Shown here: positions 26,248-37,700 of the stretch, in pieces
Numbering within the stretch: position 1 is the first letter of the stretch
How the letters are laid out: the number at the start of each line of letters is the position of its first letter
From: Amaranthus tricolor
Lineage: Eukaryota; Streptophyta; Magnoliopsida; Caryophyllales; Amaranthaceae
Assembly: GCF_026212465.1 (NCBI RefSeq)
Contig: NC_080053.1
Span: 8,685,459-8,749,458, forward strand
Direction of reading: 5' to 3'
Length of the DNA stretch: 64,000 nt
The notes under the pieces: generated by a model
Told to the model about the DNA's origin: nothing
The model's database searches: none
What the model saw: only the letters and a program-made list of their open reading frames with translations
Made by a program: the position numbers and the translations under genes

Positions 26248-27214
26248 TAGACCTGGGAAAACGGTCGGTCGGTCGGGTTTTGGGTCGGATCAATTTCGGT
26301 CGGGTCATTTTCGGGTCGGGTCAGTTTCGGATCAGGTCAGTTTCAGTTCGGATCATTCTGGGTTTCGCGTAGGTTCGGATTGACCCAACGGGTTACCATA
26401 AAACATTAGAATATCCAATCGACTAATTCAACATAAAAAAAATCATTAAAATGTCTAAAAAAAATCATTAGAGAAATTACATGTACGATTTTCAAAAAAT
26501 AGTTGGTATGTCAGGTTCATTTAAGTGCAAGAAAAATAGGGGAATTAATACTTATTTTGAAAGACTTGTAAGATAAGCGCTTTATAAAAGTTATTTTGTT
26601 TATTATAATTGTAACGTTAGATAAAAATGACGTTAAAATTATCTTCACAATTTTCATGTTGGAAAGATATACAACTAACTAAGTACTTATTTCGTCTTAT
26701 AAGATACGCGTTTTATAATTTAGGTAGCGACATTCGTTTTTTGAAAAGCTCATTCAAACGTGCGAAACGTTCGTATAAATTATATTGATTTGCTTACTGA
26801 AATGTAGAAGAATTAAAAACTCATTTGACTGATTTAACAATATACATGTATTCAATTAAGATGATTATAACGTCCTGTTTTTAAAGAAAAATAATTACGA
26901 TGGCTAAAAAGACGTTAAATACGTGTTTTTTGAGATCTATTGATGAGTTTTAGGGTTCAAGTGATATACTCAATATGTTGAGATACTTTGAAAACTAAAA
27001 TTTTATTTGAAATGAATTCTAACATTGAAATTTCTCTAAAAATTGATATTAAATCTGTCAAAACGGGTCGGTTTCCGGTCGGGTCATTTTCGGTCGGGTA
27101 ATTATCGGGTCGGTCATGTTTCGGATTAAGTCGCTTTCGGGTCGGTCGGGTTCGGGTTTTGTCGGGTCGGGTCCCGGGTTCATTTTCAGGTCGGATCAAA
27201 TTTTCCCAAGTCTA
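26248..27214. mobile_element. hAT-like non-autonomous transposon, 8-bp TSD
   Basis: The octamer gatacaat lies immediately outside both ends (26240-26247 and 27215-27222). Termini TAGACCTGGGAAAA and TTTTCCCAAGTCTA are inverted repeats with one mismatch. Eight-base duplications with short terminal repeats are the hAT signature. Both subterminal zones (26258-26370 and 27064-27196) are packed with GGTCGG/GGGTCGG motifs, about 20 in total, in the same orientation at both ends. The middle is AT-rich without coding capacity. Confidence 0.88.
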
Positions 27215-27299
27215 GATACAATCAATATTAAAATAAATAAATTCTTACCGTAAGTTATATCGTTGCAATAATTAGTTATAGTTTATCTAATTTTTTATT

Positions 27300-27705
27300 G
27301 AAATAATTATTTAGAATAATCTAAACTTTTTATAATTTTTTCATACCTATTGATTAGCAATGAATAATCTCAACTTTAGAGGGTATTTGTATAGAGTAAA
27401 CTTAAATACTAATGACTTGTTATAGTAGGTAATTCACCAAAAAATTAAATTGAAAATTAATTTAAAATTAGAGAAAATATTTAAAAATTTATATAAAAAA
27501 TTCTAAATGTTATAAAAATCAGATTTTTTTGAAATATTTTTTTTCGACATTTTATTTTAATTTATCTTTTTTTATAAGAAAATAAAACTTGTTACAACAA
27601 GTCATACTCTAGGAAGATATTCCTCAAAGTTGGAGTTATTCATAGTTAATCAATAGGTGAGATTATTGGAGAAAAATTATGAAAAAATTAGATTGTTCAA
27701 GGTAA
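27300..27705. mobile_element. decayed copy of the Mutator-type MITE seen at 17-463
   Basis: It shares AATAATCTCAACTTTAGAGG, GGTATTTG-TAGAGTAAAC-like text, TTGTTATAGTAGGT and the T-rich block ending GACATTTTATTTTAATTTATC with the element at 17-463, in the same order. Its right arm is the inverse of its left arm (for example CCTATTGATTA against TAATCAATAGG). Ends are eroded and no duplication could be defined. Confidence 0.65.
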
Positions 27706-27903
27706 TTTCTTTTGGTTTAAAAAAATAGGAGTATATAAAATGTGTGGATGAGTAACAATAATAAATAAATAAATAAAAGTAAACTCTTTTAAAAATGGAA
27801 TCGAAAAAATTTAATGAACGAAAAATACAATAAATTTAAAGCCACAGAGAAGAAATAACTTGCTTTTGAGTACTTTCAATACTAAGGTTGTTGGGATGGA
27901 ATT

Positions 27904-29366
27904 TGTAGACTCAATTAGGAACGGGAACAGCAACAAGAGGGGGGGGGGGGAATTGTTGTTGTTACTAGTTTAAGCATTTTTGCCCTGTTTTTGCGGAATT
28001 GAATAAAATAAATAAAGCTTAAACTTAGAGTGAAATAATTAAAAGAGACTAAAGATTTTTACGTGGAAACCTTCTAAGACTAAATAGAAGGAAAAACCAC
28101 GACCCTTCGGGATTTCTAAATTCTCCACTATGTTTAAGGCAACTCGTTACAATTACATTAAACATCTTACTTCACTTGAAGCGCATCAACTAGGCCAACT
28201 TCTCTCTCAAATTGCTTCATTCAAAGCAACAAACTTAGCTTCACTAAAAGCTAAACTCCACACTAGCTTCACTCAAAGCTATCAAATTCCCCCTTAGACT
28301 CACCCGAGTCTAATTACAAGTACTCTCAAAAACCCTTACAAAAAGGATAAAAATTCTCTAAAAATAAAATCAATAAGTTGCACAAGAAAATATTATAAAT
28401 TAATTGGCATTTTTAAAACAAAATTTTCTTGTAAAAATTCTCCCAAAATTACGTATGATTTAATGGCTCATACTAAGGCAAGTTTTGAAGAACAACCGAG
28501 TCCACTATTTATAGAGTCAATTTCCCTAATAAAAAGGAATATTCCAACCATTATTCCTTATCCAAAATAAACATGGAAATAATGTGGATTTTAATATCCA
28601 AGGTCATCTACGGTTAGTATCTAAAATAGGTATTAAACTTGACAAATTCAAGCCCACGGTTATTTAAGAATAACCGCTGTTCCCTTTTACTAATAATAGA
28701 TACTGTTCCCCTTAGCAGCAGTTCCCATATACTAAAATTAGCTGCAGTTCCCTTTTCCAATAATAACCACGGTTTACTTTAGCTAAATTTAGATACGGTT
28801 GCCTTTAGCTAATAATAGCGACAGTTACCTATTACTAATATTAGGGACGATTACCTTTAGCTAATAATAGCTAAGACTCAGCTGTTGTTCCTATATTTAG
28901 TAAATCCAATATTCACTAAATATAGATCCTAAAATAAAGGCTTATATTTAGAAAATCACGTTAGACATTTTAGAAAATATTTTGCCAATTAACTTTAATA
29001 ATTTATTAATGCAACAAATTAACTTTAATTAACACATCAACTAAAAATAATAATTAAAATAATAACCAAAATTTTCAGTGGACGTAAGCTGACTCCATTT
29101 CAGGAACAGTGCGCTGTCTCCAATTTTCAGTTTTGCTAGAACATCCAACTTGGGAACAGTAGACCTGCTGTCTCCATTTTACATCCCAAGCGATATACTT
29201 CTTCTAACATTTTTCGGATCCTTTTGACATGTACATTTCCATGAACCAAGTTAGTAGGTACTATCAACGATCATAATCACGACTGGATATCGACCTGCAC
29301 ACAATCTCTAAAAACATATTTGTTTAAATAAAGTGTAGTCATCATCAAAACTCAAGAGGTCCAACA
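27904..29366 (-). mobile_element. solo LTR, Sirevirus/Copia-like, 5-bp TSD
   Basis: On the minus strand it starts TGTTGGACCTCTTGAGTTTT, followed by GATGATGAC, text typical of Sirevirus-type LTRs, and ends GTCTACA. Perfect 5-bp duplications gaatt flank it (27899-27903 and 29367-29371). Length is 1463 bp. A G10-plus run lies at about 27939, and an imperfect minisatellite at 28660-28880. It sits inside the Gypsy coding region, so it is younger than that element. Confidence 0.82.
28660..28880. repeat. imperfect minisatellite inside the solo LTR
   Basis: A phrase of the form ACGGTT-x-CCTTTAGCTAATAATAG recurs about seven times with many substitutions; spacing varies between about 20 and 45 bases. 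The CAGTTCCC/CGGTTACC half and the CTAATAATAG half alternate. Confidence 0.6.
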
Positions 29367-29371
29367 GAATT

Positions 29372-30570
29372 GTTAAAAGAATGTTATATTGAAGATGTTG
29401 ATTTTGGAGAAATATTTGAAAATTTTCATAACAAACCTCAAGGACTTTTTTACATCTTTCATGGATATCTCTTTCGAGGTAATCAATTATGTGTGCCTAG
29501 ACATAGTGTTAAGGAGACCTTAATTAAGGAATATCATGAGGGAGGACTTGGAGGACATTTTGGGAAAGAAAAGACCATAGCTCTAGTGAGTGAGACCTTT
29601 TATTGGCCGAAACTTGCTAAAGATGTCATTCATATTATTAAGAGGTGTGTGCAATGCCTAAAAGCCAAAGCCCACAAAAACTCATGGGAAGATGTGAGCT
29701 TAGACTTCATAACCGGACTTCCTAGAACCGCTAACAATAAGGATTCCATTATGGTTGTTGATAGGTTTTCTAAGATGGCCCATTTCATTGCTTGTCATAT
29801 TACACATGATGTCGTTAACATTGCTAATCTTTACGTTAAGGAAATAGTAAGACTACATGGGATAGCAAGAAGTATGGTAAGTGATAGAGATTCAAAGTTT
29901 CTTAGTCATTTTTGGCTTACCTTATGGAAAAAGATGGGAACCAAGCTTAACTTTAGTAGTTCTAGCCACCCCCAAACTGGTGGTAAAATCGAAATAACCA
30001 ATAGGACCTTAGGAACCTTGTTGCGTGCCCTCATTACTAAGAATCCTAAACAATGGGAACAATTGCTGCCACATGCTGAATTTGCTTATAATCGAGTTCC
30101 TAGCAAGACAACCGAGTTTTCTCTTTTCTTTGTAGTTTATAGCCTTAATCCTTTAAAAACTATAGATCTTATGCCTTTTCCTACACGTTTGAAGTTTAGT
30201 CATGATGCCTAGTCTAGAGCCAATGAGATTCAAAAGGTGCACAAGCAAGTTGTGGAAAGGATTGAGAAAATGAATGAGAAGGTTAAGGAAAGAGTGGATC
30301 AAAAGAGAAAAGAAGTGATTTTTGAAGAAGGCGACTTAGTATGGATTTACTTGAGAAAGGATAGGTTTCCCACACAAAGGAAATCAAAGTTAAGTGCTAG
30401 AATTGATGGACCGTTCGAAATTTTGGAAAAAGTAAATGATAATGCTTACAAACTAAGCTACCTAGTAGCTATGGTGTGTCTTCCACTTTCAATGTTGCAG
30501 ATTTGAGTCCATTTCATGAGGAGGACATGTTACCAAGCTTGAGGTCAAGCTTTTCCAAAGAAGGGGAGGA
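29372..30570 (+). pseudogene. Gypsy integrase and C-terminal domain, broken
   Basis: The N-terminal zinc-binding region has the HH-CC pattern (His in KEYHEGG and GGHFGKEK, Cys pair CVQC). The catalytic core includes DVSLDFITGLP, VSDRDSKFLSHFW and, about 35 residues on, the Glu in GKIEITN, so the D,D(35)E triad is present. The text KAKAHKNSWEDVSLDF lacks a stretch normally found between the zinc finger and the first catalytic Asp, so there is an internal deletion. A stop at 30210 and a frameshift near 30460 separate the core from the C-terminal module (VWIYLRKDRFP, then FNVADLSPF). It is not functional. Confidence 0.85.
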
Positions 30571-31680
30571 TGATGTAGAATCACCTACATCTAGTTCTCC
30601 TGAGCTAGCCAAGATCAATATAATGATACATCAAATGGAAGACGCTCAAATTCAAGGTCCAAAACTGAAGTCCTTTAACTTTGTAGTCATAAACTAAGTC
30701 TTCTTTTTTGAGTCGTTTTATTATTTAAGTCTTTTATTTTATTTCGAATATTTGAGTCTTTTTGTTTTCTTTTACAGTAAAAAGTCTTAGAGATGATTAA
30801 GCCAGGTTTAGGTTCAAGCTTAATCATGTCTCATGTTTAGTTAGTTGAGTTGTAATTTTTTGTTTTTTTCGCTTGTTGAGTCTTTATATATAAAATCGCT
30901 CAAGTGTTATGCGATTAAAACGCATGACTCAAGCAAGCATTCAGCCAAAGATTATCCAAGAAACACACCAAGGACATAAGAAGATATTTGCAAATCAAAC
31001 AAGAAATCAAGCTAAAGCAATTGTTTCCAAATCAAAAAAATCTGAATTCAACCGTTGGGAAGAAGTCGGCCACAAATTTTGGTTCATTATTACATGAAGA
31101 TTTCTTCTACAAAAAAAAATCAGCCTAGAAATAATCCCATGAAAGATTATGAAAGATATTAGTTGTCCACTACAAAATAGCCTAATTATTTCCATAGAAG
31201 ATTGAAAGATGTGACTTGCAAGTGGATTCCTAGCCGTTAAGAAAGAAGCAGCATTTTGATTTTATTTTGCTAATTTTTTTAGTTTGGCTGATTTCCTTTG
31301 GTATAAATAGGCTTGTAGTTCATGTAATTAAGGCATTCAACTTGGATAATACAAACACAACCCTTTGAGCAATTTTCCTTGTTCTTATTTGCAATTTACT
31401 TTAACTTGGATTAGTTTAAGTAATTTGAAATTCCTATGCTTTTCATTCTTTTGGCTAAAGTTTTAATGTGTTCTTAGGAACCCTTAGATTTGTTTCGTGG
31501 TGTATCTGTATCGAAGATACCTTTGGCAAGCCATTTTCAGTTGAGAAATCAACATATTCATTTTATTTTTCCCTTGTTATAAAACCACCAAAATCACAAA
31601 AAGAAATTCATTAAAACGAAAACAGCAAACTACATATGCGTATAGCTTAGTTTTGTTTTGAGGCATACCAACCTATATCA
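30571..31680 (+). repeat. 3' LTR of the Gypsy remnant
   Basis: A polypurine tract AAAGAAGGGGAGGA ends at 30570 and the LTR begins TGATGTAG. TATA-like boxes lie at about 30885 (TTATATATAAAA) and 31308 (GGTATAAATAG), the latter well placed for the LTR promoter. The most likely right end is CTATATCA at 31680, roughly the inverse of the start. This edge is inferred, because no second LTR is present for comparison. Confidence 0.6.
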
Positions 31681-32716
31681 ACGATGAGGCATGTTACCGA
31701 GTTGATGGATGTTGCCTATAATAGGCAATGGTTTCGGACCCGGTGGTAGTGTGGATTTGGTCGTCCATCTTGAGTATATGATGTTGAAGATTATAGGGAG
31801 GAAAAATAGTAATGAAAAGGTGTAGTATTCCAGACATTTTTTGTTGGAGATAATGTTTTGGTGTGTGTTTGTTTTTTATTTTAGATGCAAGGTGAGTTTT
31901 TTAATTGCTTTATTTATAGATGTGGGGAATGTCGAGCTACTGTATTAAATTTATAGTTGTGTCTTTTATTTTTAAAAATTTTAGGACCCGTCTTATATGA
32001 GATCATAGAATTTGTGAAAATTTTATTGTTACTTCATTTTTGTTGATACCATTAATTAGAGTTATTTAAAACACATTTCATGACTCGATATATGGCCGAC
32101 CATGGAATTGAATTCAATTTAACCCGACTTTAAAACAAATTTATAATAATGTAAAATTCAGTTTGGACACAAGACCCGAAATTAACTCAATAACTCGAAT
32201 AAACCTCAATACTTCTAGAAACCAACATCATGTTGTCTCATTATTGCGCTATTTAAACTCAATTATTACAATTTTAAAATTAATTATTGTAAGCTAATAT
32301 TTATTTCATCACGTTACTTGATATGAAATTCATTTGAATTAAAAATACACTTTACGAAAAATTATAGAAAATGAGTAGATGAGATTAAAAAGTACGTAAC
32401 ATATGTAGATAAAATTAAAGAAAAAAAAATTAATCATGACCATAATTTTTTGTTAAGACCGTTTTATAAAAGATAAATTGAAAATAAAAGTATTCAAAAT
32501 TTCATGAGATTGGATTAAAAAATTGAGGTATTTTGGGTGAGGAAGGGAGTATTCAGTTTCCTTTTGATTGGTGTATTTTAAAAATCATTTTAAGTTCTCT
32601 AGCTCTCTAGATTATATTTTCTGGATAGAGGAATCAAAATTCAAAAGCTTCATGGATATAATTTAATTACCAATAACGAAAATATCGTTTGATGGACAAT
32701 AAAAATTAAATTTTAG

Positions 32717-32882
32717 CAAGTCTTGTATAAGACCGCCTCACTATAACACGGACTCATACAAGCAGTCCATTAGTAAATAATATAAAAAAACAACGAAAAT
32801 TGAATTCAAACTTGTTAAAGAAAATTGAAATACTTTAAGCTGACCCAATTGAGGTCGTCTTACGGTGAGACGACCTTAATAA
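32717..32882. repeat. dispersed repeat with palindromic GTCTTACGGTGAGAC end
   Basis: The right part contains the near-palindrome GGTCGTCTTACGGTGAGACGACC (32853-32875), and the left part the related GTATAAGACCGCCTCACTAT. Similar GTATAAGACCGTTTTATAATGAGAC text occurs near 12475. The shared phrase in two unrelated places supports a dispersed repeat family, but ends are not defined. Confidence 0.45.
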
Positions 32883-33194
32883 AAAAACGTGCACTATAAT
32901 AAATCAATCCACTATTTATTTACAACATACATATTATATTTAACTTTTTCTCTAGTAACATTATTTTGAATAAAGAGAAATGGATTTAATAAATTATTTT
33001 AAATTGTTATTAATTCAGGCAATGCATATGATTAAGATAGATGTTAATTACTAGCATTTTTTTATTTGAAAACGCTTTTAATTATGAGAAACTCTTTCAA
33101 GAATAAGATCAGAATTTTGATAAATTTATTGTGCTTCTACTTGTCATCTTTCAGATTTAAAAAAAATTAGTTGTTAATTTTACAAATAAAACTT

Positions 33195-33300
33195 TGCCGA
33201 AATTTCGTCTATTAGTTAGTGCCCCAGGGACTTCGAACCCTAAATCTGCATTGGCTACTACTTATTTGCTACCAGATGCATTATGTTCACCAATGGTGAA
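33195..33300 (-). mobile_element. possible SINE fragment with pol III box B
   Basis: On the minus strand GGGTTCGAAGTCCC (near 33227-33240) matches the pol III box B consensus GGTTCGANNCC. A box-A-like TGGTAGCAAATAAGTAG lies about 30 bases upstream. That spacing and order is typical of tRNA-derived SINEs. No cloverleaf, tail or target duplication was established. Confidence 0.35.
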
Positions 33301-34773
33301 TACATTGTTTTTGTTTTTGTTTTTGTTTTACTGTTGAACAGTTTGTATAACGACTAGACTCCAGTGGTAGCCATATGGTCGCTATAGGCCCATAGTGAAC
33401 GAATGACTACCATTTTAAATAGTTATCATTTTGTTTTTTAAGTGCAATTCTGATAACTTAACCTCACGCAATTTTTATAACAGATTATAACTAAAATTAA
33501 AGTGCTAAAGGTATTTGTTTTGAAGAATTTCGAAGGTAGAAATGAGAATTTAAAATTAAAGTTGAAAAATCCCTTAATTATATAAAGGGGATAAGAATTT
33601 TGAAATGTTTAAAATTGTGTCATTGTGAGCTAAAGTCCTACAAAGAATGGTTTAGGGGAGAATTGGTATTATTTTTGAGATTAATACATAAAGCTTTTGT
33701 GAAATAACATATTTGCTATTAATAAAAAAAAATGAAAAATTGAAAAGATAAAATCTATTTTAACTTTGTATTTAAATAAGCTAAAATTACAACAAACTAT
33801 TTTACTAAACACAAGTAAAGACTTATTGGTCTAATCTTACGAGGATTGTCAACCTTTAAATTAAGGCAATAAAGTTCCATTCCAATCTTTAGACCAGAAA
33901 CTATTCCTATGAAATGTATTGGGAGTTGGGAGAGATCCCATTGAATATTTCAAGTTTAACAATTGCAGAGAAATTCTTGCTTTATCTTCCAAAACAGGAA
34001 AATGTGAACAAAATATATTTTTTTTCTAAAAGAAGTCCCAAAGTGAGTTTGGGAAAATAGTATTTCCCATAATATGCATCTCCTAATCCGAACCTGAAGA
34101 ATAACATTGTTCGCTGTTACTAACAATAAACAATTAGTAAACTTTAGTCAAAAATCAGCCCAACAATCACCCAATATTACTAACAGCAAACAATGTCATT
34201 TGTCAAGCTTAGACTAAAAAATACCCATTTTGGAAAATAAATTATCTTAAGCTCAATTTAAAAATAAAAAAATAAAAAAAAAAAAAATAAATAAAAAAAA
34301 AAACTTATTTTGTTCAAATTTTCCCAAAATAGGCTTTATGAAGTTTTCAGGCTAACTCGAAGCGAAAAACAAATACGCCCTATTATGGATTCCAATGACT
34401 TCATCAAGTAGAGAAGGTAACGTAAAAAAAATGTGGTCGAACCTCTGAACTCCATCACCTTCTCTAATTCTATGACAATGGCCTTTTTCTTTTCTTCATT
34501 GTATATATAGGTTTTATTTTTGAAATGCTAACAGGACAATGTAACCAAAGTGTATCCAGGCATCCCACATACAAGAGATGTATACCATAAAGCATGATTT
34601 CTGCACAGGTCTTCATATTACCCATTTTATATTATATAGACTTGAAAACTGCCTATCTTTCCGCCCAATAAAAAGGAAAACATAGTACAAGTAAAAACAG
34701 AATAGTAATATAACAAGAAAATCTATAAATAAATAAGAACTTCAAGAAAAAATGGGCCTAATATCATGTCCTT

Positions 34774-37700
34774 TTACACCTTTTGTTTCCCTTTTCTTAG
34801 TCTCTCCAGATCTTCTTCGGCTTCATTCAACTGTCGTTTCAACTCAGTTACCCTTAATTCCAACTCTTCGATACTTCCTTTTTTGATTGCAGGTTCATAT
34901 GATACAAGAAAATGCCGTGAAAACGACTTCAATGCTTGCAAGCCAGTCACCTGTAAAACCGGACGTTTCAGTGTTTGCTTAGCATCATGCGGAAGATGTT
35001 CAATTTAACTCGATTGTTTCACTGTTCAGTGAGCATGTGCATTAGGCAGCTCATGATTGAATAACTATAAAATCCATGAGTAATATGTAAGCAAGTTCAG
35101 TTTTAGTCCAAACTCTAATAATTAGAAAATCCACTTAGATATCTCGTACTACCCTTTCACCCCCTTTCCAGGCGACCCATTAGAAAATCCATAAGGTAGT
35201 ATTTGGAACATTAGATGCATGGTGTTATCGAATGTGATATATTTTAAGTGTTTACCTCTTCTGGCATCAATGGCAACTTTGTGATGTGGAAGTCTTCATA
35301 TAACATATAGAACTGATCAATATACCTCTCTTGCATTCTCATTCTTGCTTTCAGCAGCTTTGAGTCAACAACTAAAGCACCAGAATTGAAAGAGCCACAA
35401 GTCAATGATTCAATAGTCTCGGAGTTGTGACTAACCCCACAAAAAAAAAGTACATCAGTGAAAAATATACCTTCGTCATCAAATATGACTTGATTGATAA
35501 TAATATTATGAGTATCAATCTCAAACTTTGCGAGTTCTTGCACCAATCTTTCAGTTTCATATAGAGATAAGAACTCAGGAATGCACACACACACAAAGGT
35601 TGTCAAATCCTGCAATACCAGCAGCACAAGCATCATGAGCATGAAAATACAAAGATTAGACAAATCCAAAACAACCGCCTCCTGATTTTGATTTATGTGA
35701 TAAATGAGAACTAAAATTAATTATTTATTTTTAGCTTTTTCATTGTAAATGGAAAAGTTGTCATATTTTTTAAAAAAATACCAAATATTTCTTATCTTAT
35801 ATGTCAAAAAACCACCAAACTTTAAATACATCTCAAACCACTATTGATAGAGCGGATTCTGCCTTCCAACCACCATGTGTCCACCATCACACCACCACCA
35901 CCAAGAAACTAGAATTCAGAAATTTTTCTCTCCGCTCTATTTTTCTGTCCTCTAGTATTCGCTTTCCATCATCAATCCACCTTCATATACATCTTGATCT
36001 TCAATACATAAATCATCTTCATCTTTCACCCACCTTTCAAATGTCATAATCAGTCCATCTTCATTTTTCTTCTTTAAATCCACCTTAAAAAACACAATAA
36101 CTCTTCACACAAGAAGCAAACAATAAAGGTACAGTGACAAGTTTTGGCAAAATGTATAAATTTTAAAGAGAGGCGACAAATCAGGTTTTGTGTTCACGTT
36201 CGGTGTAGGATAAAAACCTCAACCTTATCACCTAACAACCATGGCAAGGAGCTATCAAGTTCAGAAAATCTCAAAGAATCAACAGACGCAACAAGACTAG
36301 CCTACACAACCTTTGAGTTTAAAGAATGCAAAGACAGCAAAGACGTCAAAAGAGCTACAAGGTTTTTGTGCTATGGAGATTGAAGACCCAGATAGGTCTG
36401 AGCGATCTGATGGAGAAATCTTGTCACCAAGATCATCTTCAAAGGTGATTGAGCAACATTCAAGGGTAATGGAGCAGATCTCGACATGGTTGGATGCTAT
36501 AATGGACCAAAATCAGAGTAATGTCTAGAGGCAAAAAATAACCAAATCAACATCTGATGTTCCTCCAAGTGTGCAATTAGATCCTATCACTTCAAATCCA
36601 GAACAGGAAATCAATTCCGTAAATGGTTAACCTGTTATAGAATTACACAGCATACAACGGTAGATTGATTATCATTGATAGTTCTCAGTTCTGTTTTGAT
36701 TTTGGGAACATGAAGAGTTGAAGTTAAAGATGAAGAATTGCATGTAGGTTGAAGACAAGAACAAAGATATGATTTAGGAAAAGAAGATGGAGGTTAAGGT
36801 GGATCGATGTTGAAAAGGGGAAAGTAGAGGAAAGAGAAAAAGAGGAGAGGCAAATGTGAATTCTGGTAGCTTACTAGTAATAGAGAGGTGGTCAATGGGC
36901 GGTGCTGGACATGGCCGTTAAAATTAAAAGGCCAAATACTGACATTTGATCATGTTTCTCAATGGTGCGTTAAAAAAAAAAAAAAAAAAAGGTAAGCAAG
37001 AAAGGTAAAGTTCAACAAATGTTATACGAAGTGAATACACCCTACGTTGTAGACCTGTAACTGTGTTAGTAGCAGGAACTGGGGTTGGGCAATCCAAAGT
37101 CTGAATTTTGGGCCCAAAAGGTCATTCCACTAAACAGCAAACATGAAATCACATGACATAGGACAAGGATTGCAGCAGATTCTGATAAGCACAACACAAT
37201 AACTTAGAGAAACGAAACATCGTGAACAGGAGGGCTTACTGGATCCCTGAATTGCTGGTTCACTTGCTCGATTACGTCTTTCATGCCCTCAAGCCTGCCA
37301 AGGATTGCATCTTCTCCAAAGTCATCTTCAACACCAAAGAGACGAGTCATCTAGAAAAGATTCAACAATTTGGTTACTTACTAATAAATGTAGGCCTATG
37401 ACTGTCACATCATTAAAGCTAAAATTTAATTCGTGCTGTGTTACCAGAAAAATCACAAAAAAATTGTAGCATCCATTAGCAGAAAGGGAGCAGGAAAAGA
37501 CCTATGAGAAATTACATGAACAGAACTAAATTTAACATGGAGGCTGGGAGACAAATCAAGTGCTTGGAAACTCTTTCCATGTAAAATCATCATAGAATAA
37601 AGAATAGTTAACATAGAACTTTAAAGAACTTATCATACCATACCATTATCCCCTAACCAATTCCAAGAAATAGAAGTTTTCATAATATTACAATTTACAC

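Larger units (their letters stand above)
27830..31680 (+). mobile_element. Gypsy (Ty3) retrotransposon remnant, split by a solo LTR
   Basis: Left piece: about 27830-27903, where the frame reads LLLSTFNTKV, the linker after RNase H. Right piece: 29372-30570, integrase, followed by the 3' LTR at 30571-31680. A 1.46-kb solo LTR (27904-29366) separates them, and the frame runs on exactly when that LTR and one target duplication are ignored. Gag, protease, reverse transcriptase and the 5' LTR are missing on the left. Confidence 0.8.
31681..34773. other. intergenic, repeat-like text, no gene seen
   Basis: Long AT-rich spacer between the Gypsy LTR and the 3' end of GET3. It holds a GTATAAGACCGCCTCAC / GGTCGTCTTACGGTGAGACGAC pair at 32725-32882, a SINE candidate at 33195-33300, a (TTTTTG)n run at 33303-33330 and an A-rich tract at 34262-34303. 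No open frame resembling a gene. Confidence 0.5.

Noticed and set aside
26186..27199. Gly/Ser/Arg-rich frames such as SGFGSDQFRSGHF
   Set aside because: Translations of GGTCGG subterminal repeats of the hAT-like element.
32500..32560. GAAGGGAGTA as the right end of a second Stowaway MITE
   Set aside because: No matching left terminus CTCCCT after a TA was found within a plausible distance.
33219..33245. Possible tRNA gene (GGTTCGAAGTCCC)
   Set aside because: Only a box-B-like string; no acceptor stem, anticodon arm or cloverleaf could be formed, so a SINE fragment is the better reading.
34766..35008. Plus-strand open frame of 80 codons
   Set aside because: Antisense shadow of the last GET3 exon.
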